Positions 10,201-17,712 of a DNA stretch of 64,000 bases are shown piece after piece; within the stretch, counting starts at the first letter, position 1; each line of letters starts with the position of its first letter. The translations under genes were made by a program, and so were the position numbers. The DNA comes from Chloroflexota bacterium (lineage in GTDB: Bacteria; Chloroflexota; Anaerolineae; UBA7937; B3-Chlor): contig JAUVXJ010000011.1 in assembly GCA_030603665.1 (NCBI GenBank), forward strand, positions 62,001-126,000, given 5' to 3'. The notes under the pieces were generated by a model. That model worked only from the letters and a program-made list of their open reading frames with translations. It did not search any database and was not told where the DNA came from.

Positions 10201-10789
10201 GCTGGAGGAAGAAGAGCTGCCGTCCTGGCTCCAACAGCTGCGTGCGGAAGCCAGGGAAGAGGAAGGTGTGGCCCCACAGGTGGAACGAGGGCCGCAGGTT
10301 GAAGACGCGGCCGTTGAGGAACCTGCGGCGCGGCCCGAGGAAGTACCAGAGCCGCCGATTGACGAGTACGTCCCTCCGCCAACTCCCGAGGAGGAGCAGG
10401 TAGCCCCCGTGGCCGTCACTGAGCAAGAGGAACCCTTGACTGCTCCACCCAGCGAAGAGATGGTGGAGGAAACCCCTCAGCCTGAATGGGCAGTCGAAGA
10501 CTATGTTGAGCACCTGAAGTCCAACCCCCGGGATCACGCCGCCCGGTTGTCCCTTGCCCGGGCGTACTCGGCAGCGGGGGATCTTGATCGAGCAGCACAG
10601 CACTATGAGCTGATGCTTTCCTACGGAAGCATGGTCGAGGGAGTCAAGGACGATCTGGAAACCATCGCCGACAGCGCTCCAGACCATCTACCTACCCACG
10701 AGCTGCTTGCCGACGCCTACATGAAGACCGGCGACCTGCAGAAGGCACTGAACAAGTACCGGTGGTTGAGGGATATGCTGGCTCGTTGA
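7244..10789 (+). CDS. TPR protein with a long acidic array of P-x-W-L motifs
   Basis: The ATG at 7244 has GGAGGGA upstream, giving about 1181 residues. Residues 1-250 form tetratricopeptide repeats; residues 1075-1181 form a further TPR pair. Between them lies a very acidic, Pro/Ala/Glu-rich stretch holding 15 copies of a short motif (x-P-[STDEA]-W-[LI]-x-x-[LR]), from Trp299 to Trp995, spaced about 40-60 residues apart, often followed by Arg-Ala-Glu. No signal peptide or membrane segment is seen, so it is probably cytoplasmic. The Glu/Pro linkers look disordered and the WL cores could be short helical docking sites. The function is unknown; a multivalent scaffold is my inference. The frame opens a large antisense shadow that should be ignored. 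Confidence 0.85.
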   Translation: MAEVTLSKYCDEAKELIRADSYDQAIAICRHILKHHPKYVRAYRLLGEACLEKGDYVEAANFFKRVLGADMEDMVVYVGLGIIFDEQSALDEAIWQLEQAFELSPGNAEIRGELQRLYGDRDGAPPPKLKLTSAALGRLYLREELYQRAIDEFRGVLEEDPKRPAIQIALAQALWWSDQRQEAAKVCEEILETYPNCLKANLILGEILLSSGREEEGKALLETAQAMDPENVVAQELFREESPLSAESMTVPRLDDTSLEKEIEDLRPEMPSPVGGTEPGDGAPPYRPREGPEEVMPDWLRSLQEEEGESADEELTSPPESQVMPDWLQQLAHERAAEGVEAQEPGMAAVPGDATFEETEGQLPDQPLEEHLEAGEEDETAARVPGETLLPGGEITPGESALIDELRLPEEEFSEAALEEKPWKAESGEDIPSAHEAPDWLSELRMEATATAEEAPGAEPDEDETPEWLSDLRAEGMEDKAVPEPDGDVPAWLRDLRPEAAEEEDKIDEGEAPDRDAALAAVEPEPRADVGEAGPPLEVGVEETRTPIEEQPKISDETMEHLRATMPDESDSIEEIMAWMETSKALLADEGVTETTIAEHIEAVSRDSDSIEEAEIPTWLPQLSPTPEAGEEALLGDETEEPSQETAVPTPEEEIPTWLLELRPETAESIAPAIGEETEEAPGEEPTAQHEDESIPLEEAAAMAEQAPTTPPEEKIPTWLLRLRADETEEGAPVPSEEPQIAPEEATAPPSEEEMPSWIDQRREEAAEEVAIPSAEAEGGGEEPVGPPPADEEIPSWLRELRAEAMRDEPAAPAEEPEPAVEEPAPPPTEEEEVPSWLSQLQAEAARDETPLPTEEVPLAQEEPEPHEVEAEFPSWLQELRAEVAREGAAISPEEIPTGPEAEPIAPTEPAEMPSWLSEADAEAEAGEDLAREEPEITPGEVPLTPLEEEEVPSWLRELRTQAADGDTGILMQAAESAAEEVPLPALEEEELPSWLQQLRAEAREEEGVAPQVERGPQVEDAAVEEPAARPEEVPEPPIDEYVPPPTPEEEQVAPVAVTEQEEPLTAPPSEEMVEETPQPEWAVEDYVEHLKSNPRDHAARLSLARAYSAAGDLDRAAQHYELMLSYGSMVEGVKDDLETIADSAPDHLPTHELLADAYMKTGDLQKALNKYRWLRDMLAR

Positions 10790-10826
10790 CCTCAAACCGG
10801 AATCAAGAGGGGCTCTTAGTCTGTTA

Positions 10827-10853
10827 AAGGCGTGCGGCCGGGCTGCACGCCTT
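10827..10853 (+). terminator. Hairpin between the TPR gene and ndk
   Basis: A 9-bp perfect stem (10827-10835 with 10845-10853) with a 9-base loop and no U tract. It may be a weak terminator or an mRNA-stabilising element. Confidence 0.4.
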
Positions 10854-10890
10854 CACAGTGTAGTCAGACAACTAGGAAAGGACTTGCGAG

Positions 10891-11481
10891 ATGAGATCGG
10901 ATTTGGCTGAAAGGACTCTCGTGCTGATCAAGCCTGACGGCGTGAAGAGAGGAATACTGGGCAAGGTGCTGACCAGGTTTGAGGAAGTAGGACTCAAGAT
11001 CGTGGGCTTGAAGATGACCCGGGTCACCAGGGACCACGCAGAGAGCCACTATCCCAATACCACTGAATGGATCCAGGGGATGGGCGAGAAGACGCTGCAG
11101 ACCTACCACGAACAAGGGAAGGATCCCCTCCAAGAGATCGGCACTGATGATCCGATGGAAATCGGGAGCATGATCAAGAACTGGAATGTGGATTATCTCA
11201 CCTCCGGCCCCCTCGTAGCCTTGGCACTGGAAGGTCCCCACGCCATAGGCGTGGTCAGGAAGATCTGCGGTTTCACCCTGCCTGCCTTCGCAGACCCAGG
11301 CACCATACGAGGAGACTTCTCCATCACATCGCCCATCGTCGCCAACGAGTTGAAGAGAGCTGTCAGAAACCTCGTGCACGCATCAAGTGATCCGGAGGAG
11401 GCCAGCTACGAAATCAACTACTGGTTCTCCCAAGCCGAACTGTGCTCCTACGACAGCGCCGCGGAGAGTGTGATGTTCTAG
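10891..11481 (+). CDS. ndk: Nucleoside-diphosphate kinase, long form
   Basis: Transfers gamma-phosphate from ATP to NDPs through a phosphohistidine. The N-terminal core TLVLIKPDGVKRG, the TSGP strand and the catalytic segment NLVHASSD (phospho-acceptor His) followed by EINYWF are clear. At 196 residues it is about 50 longer than typical bacterial enzymes (about 140-150). The excess is an insertion between the SHYP and DYLTSGP segments, roughly residues 55-97, plus a short C-terminal extension. An AGGAAAGG site precedes the ATG. The sirtuin gene follows after 18 bases, so the two are likely co-transcribed. Confidence 0.9.
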   Translation: MRSDLAERTLVLIKPDGVKRGILGKVLTRFEEVGLKIVGLKMTRVTRDHAESHYPNTTEWIQGMGEKTLQTYHEQGKDPLQEIGTDDPMEIGSMIKNWNVDYLTSGPLVALALEGPHAIGVVRKICGFTLPAFADPGTIRGDFSITSPIVANELKRAVRNLVHASSDPEEASYEINYWFSQAELCSYDSAAESVMF

Positions 11482-11499
11482 CGGAGGGCCCGAGACCTG

Positions 11500-12213
11500 G
11501 TGCACAACCGGATTCTCAACTCAGTTGTCGTGCTGACAGGCGCAGGCATCTCCGCCGAGAGCGGGGTGCCCACCTTCAGGGGCGAGGACGGACTGTGGCG
11601 ACAGTATCGCGCTGAAGACCTGGCTACGCCTCAAGCTTTCATGAGAGACCCGACTCTGGTGTGGGAATGGTACGATTGGCGGCGTGGACTGATAGCCAAC
11701 TGCGAGCCAAACGCGGCCCACCGCACGCTGGTGGACATGGAGCGCAGATGCGAGGATTTCACGCTCATCACTCAGAACGTGGACGATCTCCATCACCGTG
11801 CGGGCAGCAAGCGAGTGGTTCAGCTGCACGGAAGCATCTGGCAAGTACGCTGCACCTCAGAAGGGATCGTGCAAGAGAACCATGATGTTCCCCTCAGGCA
11901 GCTCCCCGCTCGATGTGCGTGCGGGGCGGCCTTGCGGCCTCACGTGGTCTGGTTTGGGGAGTCGCTGGACGGAACGGTGTTGGAGGAAGCATACGCCGCA
12001 GCTGAGAGCTGTGATTTGATGCTGGCGGTGGGCACCTCCGCGATTGTGCATCCGGCTGCCTCTCTACCGACTATCGCCAAGAGCAGAGGAGCACGACTGA
12101 TCGAAGTCAACCTGGAGAGAACACCCCTTTCCCCCTATGCCGACGAGGTTGTACTGGGTCCGGCCGCAGAGGAGCTCCCCAAGTTGTGGGCCAGGCTCCA
12201 AGAGGGTGTCTAG
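11500..12213 (+). CDS. cobB: Sirtuin (Sir2/CobB), predicted acyl-lysine deacylase
   Basis: A 237-residue NAD+-dependent protein deacylase. Motifs: GAGISAESGVPTFRG (NAD), TQNVDDLHHRAGS, and the catalytic His110 in LHGS. Tyr58 and Arg61 in WEWYDWRR match the Y-x-x-R pair that in SIRT5/CobB binds the carboxylate of succinyl- or malonyl-lysine, so desuccinylase activity is plausible. The structural zinc site is incomplete: only Cys118 in the first half and Cys139/Cys141 in the second, where four are usual. GTG start with GGAGGG about 12 bases upstream. Convergent with rsfS. Confidence 0.9.
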   Translation: MHNRILNSVVVLTGAGISAESGVPTFRGEDGLWRQYRAEDLATPQAFMRDPTLVWEWYDWRRGLIANCEPNAAHRTLVDMERRCEDFTLITQNVDDLHHRAGSKRVVQLHGSIWQVRCTSEGIVQENHDVPLRQLPARCACGAALRPHVVWFGESLDGTVLEEAYAAAESCDLMLAVGTSAIVHPAASLPTIAKSRGARLIEVNLERTPLSPYADEVVLGPAAEELPKLWARLQEGV

Positions 12214-12232
12214 GCCCTGCGGAGTTGCCGCC

Positions 12233-12577
12233 TCACTGCATCCTCACCACCAGTGCGGCGTCGCTCCACAGATCCTCCATCCGATAGTAATCCCTCTGCT
12301 GTGGCAGGAATATGTGCACGATGAGCGTCCCATAGTCCAGAACCATCCAGCCAGAACCAGAGGAACCTTCCTTCTGCAGCGGCTTGAAGCCTGCTCCTTC
12401 GCCTCTCTCTACAACCTCGTCCACGATCGCCTTGACCTGTCGCTCGGTCTCTCCAGTGCAGATGATGAAATGGTCCGCCAGCGATGAGACCTGCCTGACG
12501 TCAAGAAGGATGACGTCGGAGCCCTTCTTGTCAGAAATCGCGTCTACAAGCTCTCTCGCGAACTGCCCTTCGTCCAG
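12233..12577 (-). CDS. rsfS: Ribosomal silencing factor RsfS, CTG start
   Basis: RsfS binds ribosomal protein L14 and blocks subunit joining in starvation. The translated frame gives 114 residues, the family's normal length, with the characteristic LLDVRQVSSLADHFIICTG core (about residues 24-42) and the C-terminal LDYGTLIVHIF and DLWSDA segments. No ATG, GTG or TTG exists between an in-frame stop and the conserved core; the only well-placed initiator is CTG (12577-12575), preceded at 6 bases by AAGGAGGAG. The residues after it fit the family N-terminus. It lies 74 bases downstream of htrA and is probably in its transcript. GTG at 12424 would cut off the conserved core. Confidence 0.87.
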   Translation of the reverse strand: MDEGQFARELVDAISDKKGSDVILLDVRQVSSLADHFIICTGETERQVKAIVDEVVERGEGAGFKPLQKEGSSGSGWMVLDYGTLIVHIFLPQQRDYYRMEDLWSDAALVVRMQ

Positions 12578-12651
12578 ATTGAACTCCTCCTTGATGTCGA
12601 CCGATACAAGGGTGGTCCCAGCGAATCTCGTCGCTGGCTACAAACTCACCC

Positions 12652-13893
12652 CTATGGCCTGGCTTCGAGCACCGCTTTCACGACTTGCTCACGTCCGTTC
12701 CGAACGATGCCAACAGCTATCTCCTGCCCAACCTCTGTCTCCATGACGATGTACGATAGCAGATCCTCAAACTGGCGTATCGCATGCCCATCGATGCTGA
12801 CAATGATGTCGCCTCCCTCGCGCACCAAGTTACCCCTCACGGAGACCTCCCTCGACCCCCCTTTGATCCCTGCCTTCTCGGCCGCCCCGCCTGCAGTTGC
12901 CTCGGAGATCAGTACACCAGCGTCGACCGGCAGATTCAGCTCTCTCACCAGTAGAGGAGTGACAGCCATGCCTCTGATACCCAGCTGCGGGTAGTCGTAG
13001 CGCCCTTCGGAGATCAGCCGAGGGATCACCCGCTTGGCGAGATTCACTGGCACTGCAAACCCGACACCGCTGTTGCCTCCGGTGGTCGTCCTGATCGCCG
13101 TATTGACGCCTATCACCAAGCCTTCGGCGTTCAACAACGGCCCGCCAGAATTCCCCGGGTTGATGGCTGCATCGGTCTGGATGACATCAGGTATCGTGAA
13201 CAGGCTCTCCGCCGGAAGCGTTCGACCCAGGGCGCTGATCACACCGGTGGTCAGAGTCCCCTCAAGCCCAAACGGGTTGCCAATGGCTATGGCCCGCTGG
13301 CCGACCTTCAACTGACTTGAGTCGCCCAGCTCTACCGGATGAAGAAGCTGTTGAGGAAGATCCACCTCTATCACCGCCAGGTCACTGTGAGGGTCGGTGC
13401 CCAGCACCCGCGCCTCTGCCATCGTTCCGTCGTAGAGCGTCACCTGAACCTCATCGGCTCCCTCCACCACGTGGTTGTTGGTGACGATGCGCCCCTCCAT
13501 GTCAATGATGAAACCAGAGCCTTCTCCTTCCGGAAAGACGTCACCCCCCATACTGCTCGGAGCTTCCGTCAGAATCTGTATGTTCACCACCGCCGGGTTG
13601 ACGCGCTCATACAGATTGATGAGAAGACGATCCTCGGCCGTGGCCTCATCGATGACTGCCTGGGGAACTGCCGTAGGGGTGACCACCACCACGATCGGCG
13701 TAGGTGTTAGACTGGACTCAACCTCTTCGGGGGAAACGCTCAAGCCTCCGGGCAGAGACATGCACGCCATCGCGGTGCCTGTCAGTAGCAGCGAGCAGAG
13801 GATCAGGAGCCATAGCCTCTTCCTCGACGGAGAGGGTTCCCTCTCGCCTCCAGTATGATGATTCAATCTCAACACCTCGCACGGATTTGCCAC
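12652..13893 (-). CDS. HtrA/DegP-type serine protease with PDZ domain
   Basis: A 413-residue envelope protease. An N-terminal hydrophobic segment (about 27-44) acts as signal anchor, ending in an AMAC sequence that only loosely resembles a lipobox. A Thr/Pro linker follows, then a trypsin-like domain with the triad His141 (NNHVVEG), Asp171 (HSDLAV) and Ser249 (PGNSGGPL), and one C-terminal PDZ domain (about 300-405). HtrA proteins degrade or refold damaged extracytoplasmic proteins. The GTG start is only about 8 bases after the predicted transcript start; in-frame TTG codons at residues 8 and 10, after a GAGGTG, are alternatives. rsfS lies downstream. Confidence 0.9.
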   Translation of the reverse strand: MANPCEVLRLNHHTGGEREPSPSRKRLWLLILCSLLLTGTAMACMSLPGGLSVSPEEVESSLTPTPIVVVVTPTAVPQAVIDEATAEDRLLINLYERVNPAVVNIQILTEAPSSMGGDVFPEGEGSGFIIDMEGRIVTNNHVVEGADEVQVTLYDGTMAEARVLGTDPHSDLAVIEVDLPQQLLHPVELGDSSQLKVGQRAIAIGNPFGLEGTLTTGVISALGRTLPAESLFTIPDVIQTDAAINPGNSGGPLLNAEGLVIGVNTAIRTTTGGNSGVGFAVPVNLAKRVIPRLISEGRYDYPQLGIRGMAVTPLLVRELNLPVDAGVLISEATAGGAAEKAGIKGGSREVSVRGNLVREGGDIIVSIDGHAIRQFEDLLSYIVMETEVGQEIAVGIVRNGREQVVKAVLEARP

Positions 13894-13908
13894 TACAGCT
13901 CACAGTTC

Positions 13909-13937
13909 ATTCTAACTGTCCGAGGGGCCAAAGTCAA
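13909..13937 (-). promoter_or_regulatory. Promoter of htrA
   Basis: Minus strand TTGACT (13937-13932) and TAGAAT (13914-13909), 17 bases apart; start near 13902. Confidence 0.6.
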
Positions 13938-13992
13938 AAACCTACCACCTTTGGTTTCTCCCAAACTTTGGGGTTTGACGGGTCGGCGGAAC

Positions 13993-14020
13993 TTGACAGG
14001 TAGTAGAATTGTGATATAGT
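13993..14020 (+). promoter_or_regulatory. Promoter of the ArsR-type regulator
   Basis: TTGACA (13993-13998) and TATAGT (14015-14020) with a 16-base spacer. Its -35 lies about 55 bases from the divergent htrA -35, so a protein bound between them could affect both. Confidence 0.6.
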
Positions 14021-14121
14021 ACATTAGACAATTAGCTAAGCGTCTATATTTGCCCTGCTGCGGCGGGAAGGACGGCTCAAGGCTTGTCTCGCTACGAACA
14101 CCGCCATCCGGGAGAAACGCC

Positions 14122-15201
14122 ATGTCACCACTAGTGCGCACCGATGAAGACGATGTGCAAGCCATGATCGCCTTTCGATCCTCCAGCATCTACGAGATGA
14201 TGCTCAGCCTGGGAGCGCTGCACAGCCCCATCCTCCGTCACGAGGATTGGGCCCAGCAGCTTCGCGCCCGGCTACGACCAGAGCTACTTCAGGACGTGGA
14301 CTTCCTGTATGGCAGATTCGAGAATGGCGTACTGCTCATGGAACTGGCGGTGGACTACCCTGACCATCATGATGTAGCCGGCTTTCTCATGCACGTGGAG
14401 CAGATGAGCACCCCTCAGTTCCTATTCTATGTCCTCGGCCGCTTGGCCCCTCCAGAGGAGATAGCCAAACTGGAACCTACCCTGGAATCGCTCCTCTCCC
14501 TGATTCCCGTCGCCTTCCCCCAAGGCTCGCCGAAGACGGAAAGCAGGTTTCGAACAGAGGGGTTCCTTGAACTGCTGGCCGAGCCGGATTCATACAGGGC
14601 AAAGATGCTGGGGGTGTGGAAGCGTTACTGGGAGGATCACTTCGCGGAAGAGGTCAAGCGATACGCTGATAGGTGGGATCAGAGCATAGATGAGAAGTCT
14701 CGCGCTCTTGCCAGTCAAGATGCCCTGGAGTTTGTGCCGACGCTCTCCAACCACTCACATCTCCCAGAGCAAATACCTCAGGGATACGACACCCGTGAGA
14801 TCGTCCTGGTGCCCTCTTACTTCGCACGTCATCAACTGATGTTCTTTGGGTACGGCTCCGTCACCATTATCTATGACTGTCAGTTGACAGAAAAACGCAA
14901 AGACCAGCTGGAGACGCTCGAGGATGAGATCATCGTAATGATCAAGGCCGTGGGAGACAAGACGCGCCTGGCGCTGCTTCGACTGATAGTGCAAGACCCG
15001 AACCTGTACGGACTCCAGCTGTCCAAGCTCTGCGGCGTCTCGCAGCCCTCCGTGTCGCGGCACATACGCATCTTGAAAGAGGCTGGCCTTCTGGAAGAGA
15101 AGCCCGTGGGCAATCACATCACCTACGAGGTGCGCCGCGAGCGAGTAGAGAGCCTGGCCCCGCAGTTGATTGGCTACCTGTACAGGGAAAGCGCGCAATG
15201 A
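14122..15201 (+). CDS. ArsR-family winged-helix regulator with a large N-terminal domain
   Basis: The ATG at 14122 with GGGAG seven bases upstream gives 359 residues; a TTG 72 bases earlier is less likely. The C-terminal 80 residues are a classic ArsR winged helix: GDKTRLALLRLIV, then a recognition helix around SQPSVSRHIRILKEAGLL and a wing at VGNHITYEVRRE. The preceding 270 residues, without Cys clusters for metal binding, resemble the larger ArsR subfamily in which an N-terminal domain of unknown ligand precedes the DNA-binding domain. The effector and targets are unknown. It is divergent from htrA. Confidence 0.82.
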   Translation: MSPLVRTDEDDVQAMIAFRSSSIYEMMLSLGALHSPILRHEDWAQQLRARLRPELLQDVDFLYGRFENGVLLMELAVDYPDHHDVAGFLMHVEQMSTPQFLFYVLGRLAPPEEIAKLEPTLESLLSLIPVAFPQGSPKTESRFRTEGFLELLAEPDSYRAKMLGVWKRYWEDHFAEEVKRYADRWDQSIDEKSRALASQDALEFVPTLSNHSHLPEQIPQGYDTREIVLVPSYFARHQLMFFGYGSVTIIYDCQLTEKRKDQLETLEDEIIVMIKAVGDKTRLALLRLIVQDPNLYGLQLSKLCGVSQPSVSRHIRILKEAGLLEEKPVGNHITYEVRRERVESLAPQLIGYLYRESAQ

Positions 15202-15324
15202 CATCGAGTCGCTGGGCGGGTGGCATGCGCTACCACTGACCTGCCCTATCAGCACTGTGTCTCTGCAATCACGGGCCCCTCGCCAATGAGGACACGAACC
15301 GCAGGCCATCAGAAGCCCAATGCA

Positions 15325-15356
15325 CCTGCAGCACGGGCTGGCACCCGTGCTGCAGG
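15325..15356. terminator. Strong hairpin between convergent genes
   Basis: A perfect 13-bp inverted repeat (15325-15337 with 15344-15356) with a 6-base loop. It sits between the end of the plus-strand ArsR gene and the end of the minus-strand gene at 15439. There is no U tract on either side, but the place fits a bidirectional transcription stop. Confidence 0.5.
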
Positions 15357-15438
15357 CATGTAAGGAGAAGGAAGAATGTATCCACACCACATTGCAGCGG
15401 GCAAGGAAGTCTCTCTCCGCTGTGAGAGTCACTCCGGA

Positions 15439-16026
15439 CTATGCCAAGTCATCCCTGGTCCAGAGTCTGATCGGGGGTACGTGCAGCGACGTCACAAGCG
15501 CCCCGTAGCCCCTCCTCGAGGCCAACTCCTCACCATCAACGACCTTCACGTCCAAAGCACAGCACGACCCATTGGCATTTGCGCAGAGCAGGGACTGCAC
15601 CCCCTCCTTCATTGAGTCCGCCAGGGATGCCACGATGGAGTCCAGTGCATGGTTCTTCCTATCCACAGCGACGATGAGGTTGATCCCCTGATCGACTCCT
15701 GGATCAGTAGAATCAAGATGAAGGGCACCTGCAGCGTACTCAGGCTCGAATGCATAGACAGCCTGCACCGATGTGTCTATCAAACCAAGGTACTGACCGA
15801 TCTCCTTGGAGAGCCCGTACCTGAGGTACTCGCAGGCGATGCAGTCTCCCCCCGCGATCGCGTGCCGCGCCTCTTGCGCTCCTGGCAACGTCGACTTCTC
15901 AGCGGAGAACCCCAACGCACTGTGCACCATCTCTTGAATGACAGTGCCATCTATAGTGACTGTAGTCATCTTGCCTCCTTCGCTCGTAGTGCCGATATCA
16001 AGTCCGATCGCCCTCATCTCATTCAT
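15439..16026 (-). CDS. Uncharacterised protein at the end of the redox cluster
   Basis: I take the ATG at 16026, preceded by AAGGGGG, giving 195 residues; a longer frame starts at 16119 but without support. The product begins MNEMRAIGLDIGTT and contains five cysteines, including a GDCIAC pair and a later SCC pair, with mixed alpha/beta character and no membrane segment. I do not recognise its family. It is the last gene of the minus-strand run, about 130 bases after the glutamate-synthase-like gene, which suggests a job linked to that complex, possibly as assembly or accessory subunit (inference). Confidence 0.6.
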   Translation of the reverse strand: MNEMRAIGLDIGTTSEGGKMTTVTIDGTVIQEMVHSALGFSAEKSTLPGAQEARHAIAGGDCIACEYLRYGLSKEIGQYLGLIDTSVQAVYAFEPEYAAGALHLDSTDPGVDQGINLIVAVDRKNHALDSIVASLADSMKEGVQSLLCANANGSCCALDVKVVDGEELASRRGYGALVTSLHVPPIRLWTRDDLA

Positions 16027-16156
16027 CTCGTCCCCCTTCTCTGCTGCTTTCTTAAGAATGACCGCTCTGCCAGCCTGTCCTGTCTGCACCATGCTCGATC
16101 GTAGGCTGCCGGGCTCCACACTGACCTATCGCCCTCACATGCGGGCCTCGACCAGA

Positions 16157-17701
16157 TTACTTGCCGTGCCCATTCTCCCACCAGGGCAAAGCCCTCTCAT
16201 ATCCGACCAGCTTCAACCCAGTTATGGCCGCGGTGTTCACATCTAGCGCACGCAAGTCTTCCTCACTCAGCTCCCTCACGTCCGAGTGCCCAGACAACAT
16301 CGTCAGGATCTTGAGCTCTTCGGCCGAGGCGTTAATGAAGTTGGCCAGGCGCTGGCCAATCTCCTCGGGGTCCAAACGCTCCCTCATCTTGGGGTTCTGG
16401 GAGGTTATGCCGTAGGGGCAGTTACCCTGATGACAGGCCATACAGCCTCGACACCCCATCGCTATCTGGGCCGCCGAGCCGAAGCCCACACCATCAGCAC
16501 CCATAGCCATGGCCTTGTAGGCGTCCAGCCCGCCTCTGACACCGCCCAACGCAAAGAGCTTCACCTTCCGATGCAGGCCCAGATCCTTCAGGGCCCGGAC
16601 CGCTGGACCTATCACGGCAATGGTGGGTATCCCCACGCCCTGGGTGACCACCTCCGGCGAGCACCCGGTCCCTCCGACGAGCCCGTCGATGGAAATGGCA
16701 TCCACACCTGCCAGCGCCGCTGCCTTGACGTCTTCATATGGTCGGCTGGGACCCAGCTTCATCAGAATGGGCTTTTCATAGTTGGTGATGTCCCTCAGGA
16801 ACTCGACTTGCTTCTTGATGTCTTCAAGCTCCAGAACGTCGTAATACCTGCACGGCGATAGGGCATCGCTACCCACGGGTATGCCTCGTATAGCCGCGAT
16901 ATCCTCCGTTACCTTGTCTCCCAGCAAATGCCCCCCCATACCCGGTTTGGCACCCTGACCGATCTTGACCTCCACCGCATCTCCGGCGTTCAGGTAATCA
17001 GCGGACACGCCCCACCGCCCTGTGGACCACTGGACCACCAGGTAGCCTCCAGGCTCCCAGATCCTTCTCTTCCTGCCCGCTTTCTCATAGCCAGTGGCGT
17101 AGTACGGTTCTTCCTCGACCACACCGCCCTCCCCAGTGTTGGTCATGATGCCCGTCTTGGCAGCTGCGATAGCCAGCGCCAGCTTGGCCTCCTTGGAGAG
17201 GGCACCGTATGACATGGCCGGAAAGAGGAAGGGATACTGCAACCTGATGGGGCTCTCGCACGTGTCCTCGCCGATCACCACCTCCATGTTGCACTCTTCG
17301 CGGTATTTGTCCCGCGGCGCAGGCGAGGCCAGCTGGGACGGTACGACCACAATGCCATCAAAGTGGGGCGTCTGGCCCGTCGCCCCGAAGCCCCTCAGCA
17401 TGTAGCTGCCGGTCAAAGCCTTGTGGTGGATCTCCTCGACGGTCCCCAGGGTCCACGGATACCTGGAGACTAGCTCTGACTCAGCAGGGTTGATGCGGAT
17501 GGCATTCTCAGGACAGAACTCAGCGCACAAGCGGCAGCCTACGCAGACATTGTAGTTCTGCACCACGACTTCGTTACCACCATTCAGACTGAAGACTCCA
17601 TAGGGGCAAACCTCGGCGCACGTAGCGCATTTGCCAGGCATGCGTGCATTGATGCACTGGTCCCTGTTCAGCGTAACACAGAAAGCTCCGACTGTAGTCA
17701 C
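16157..17701 (-). CDS. Glutamate-synthase-like FMN subunit with N-terminal ferredoxin domain
   Basis: 514 residues. The N-terminus carries two Cys clusters: an unusual CINARMPGKCATCAEVCP (about 13-30) and CVGCRLCAEFCP. The rest is the FMN-binding TIM-barrel synthase domain of GltB: GQGAKPGMGGHLLG, DGLVGGTGCSPE, GGVRGGLDAYKAMAMGADGV, and the cluster-binding CRGCMACHQGNCPYGI. This is the architecture of the archaeal-type split synthase, where glutaminase, FMN and GXGXG domains are separate proteins. The GXGXG partner is the next gene upstream. No glutaminase gene is in the window, so free ammonia, a remote amidotransferase or another substrate must be considered. Predicted reaction: reductive amination of 2-oxoglutarate with electrons from its ferredoxin domain. 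Confidence 0.87.
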   Translation of the reverse strand: MTTVGAFCVTLNRDQCINARMPGKCATCAEVCPYGVFSLNGGNEVVVQNYNVCVGCRLCAEFCPENAIRINPAESELVSRYPWTLGTVEEIHHKALTGSYMLRGFGATGQTPHFDGIVVVPSQLASPAPRDKYREECNMEVVIGEDTCESPIRLQYPFLFPAMSYGALSKEAKLALAIAAAKTGIMTNTGEGGVVEEEPYYATGYEKAGRKRRIWEPGGYLVVQWSTGRWGVSADYLNAGDAVEVKIGQGAKPGMGGHLLGDKVTEDIAAIRGIPVGSDALSPCRYYDVLELEDIKKQVEFLRDITNYEKPILMKLGPSRPYEDVKAAALAGVDAISIDGLVGGTGCSPEVVTQGVGIPTIAVIGPAVRALKDLGLHRKVKLFALGGVRGGLDAYKAMAMGADGVGFGSAAQIAMGCRGCMACHQGNCPYGITSQNPKMRERLDPEEIGQRLANFINASAEELKILTMLSGHSDVRELSEEDLRALDVNTAAITGLKLVGYERALPWWENGHGK

Positions 17702-17712
17702 GATACGGCCTC

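Noticed and set aside
9172..10419. 415-codon minus-strand frame rich in Ser and Gly
   Set aside because: It is antisense to the acidic repeat region; repeated Glu and Pro codons on the plus strand give long Ser/Gly frames on the other. No ribosome site or family likeness.
15649..16104. Plus-strand frame of 151 codons over the unknown protein
   Set aside because: No ribosome site; the minus-strand frame has a good one and fits the operon direction.
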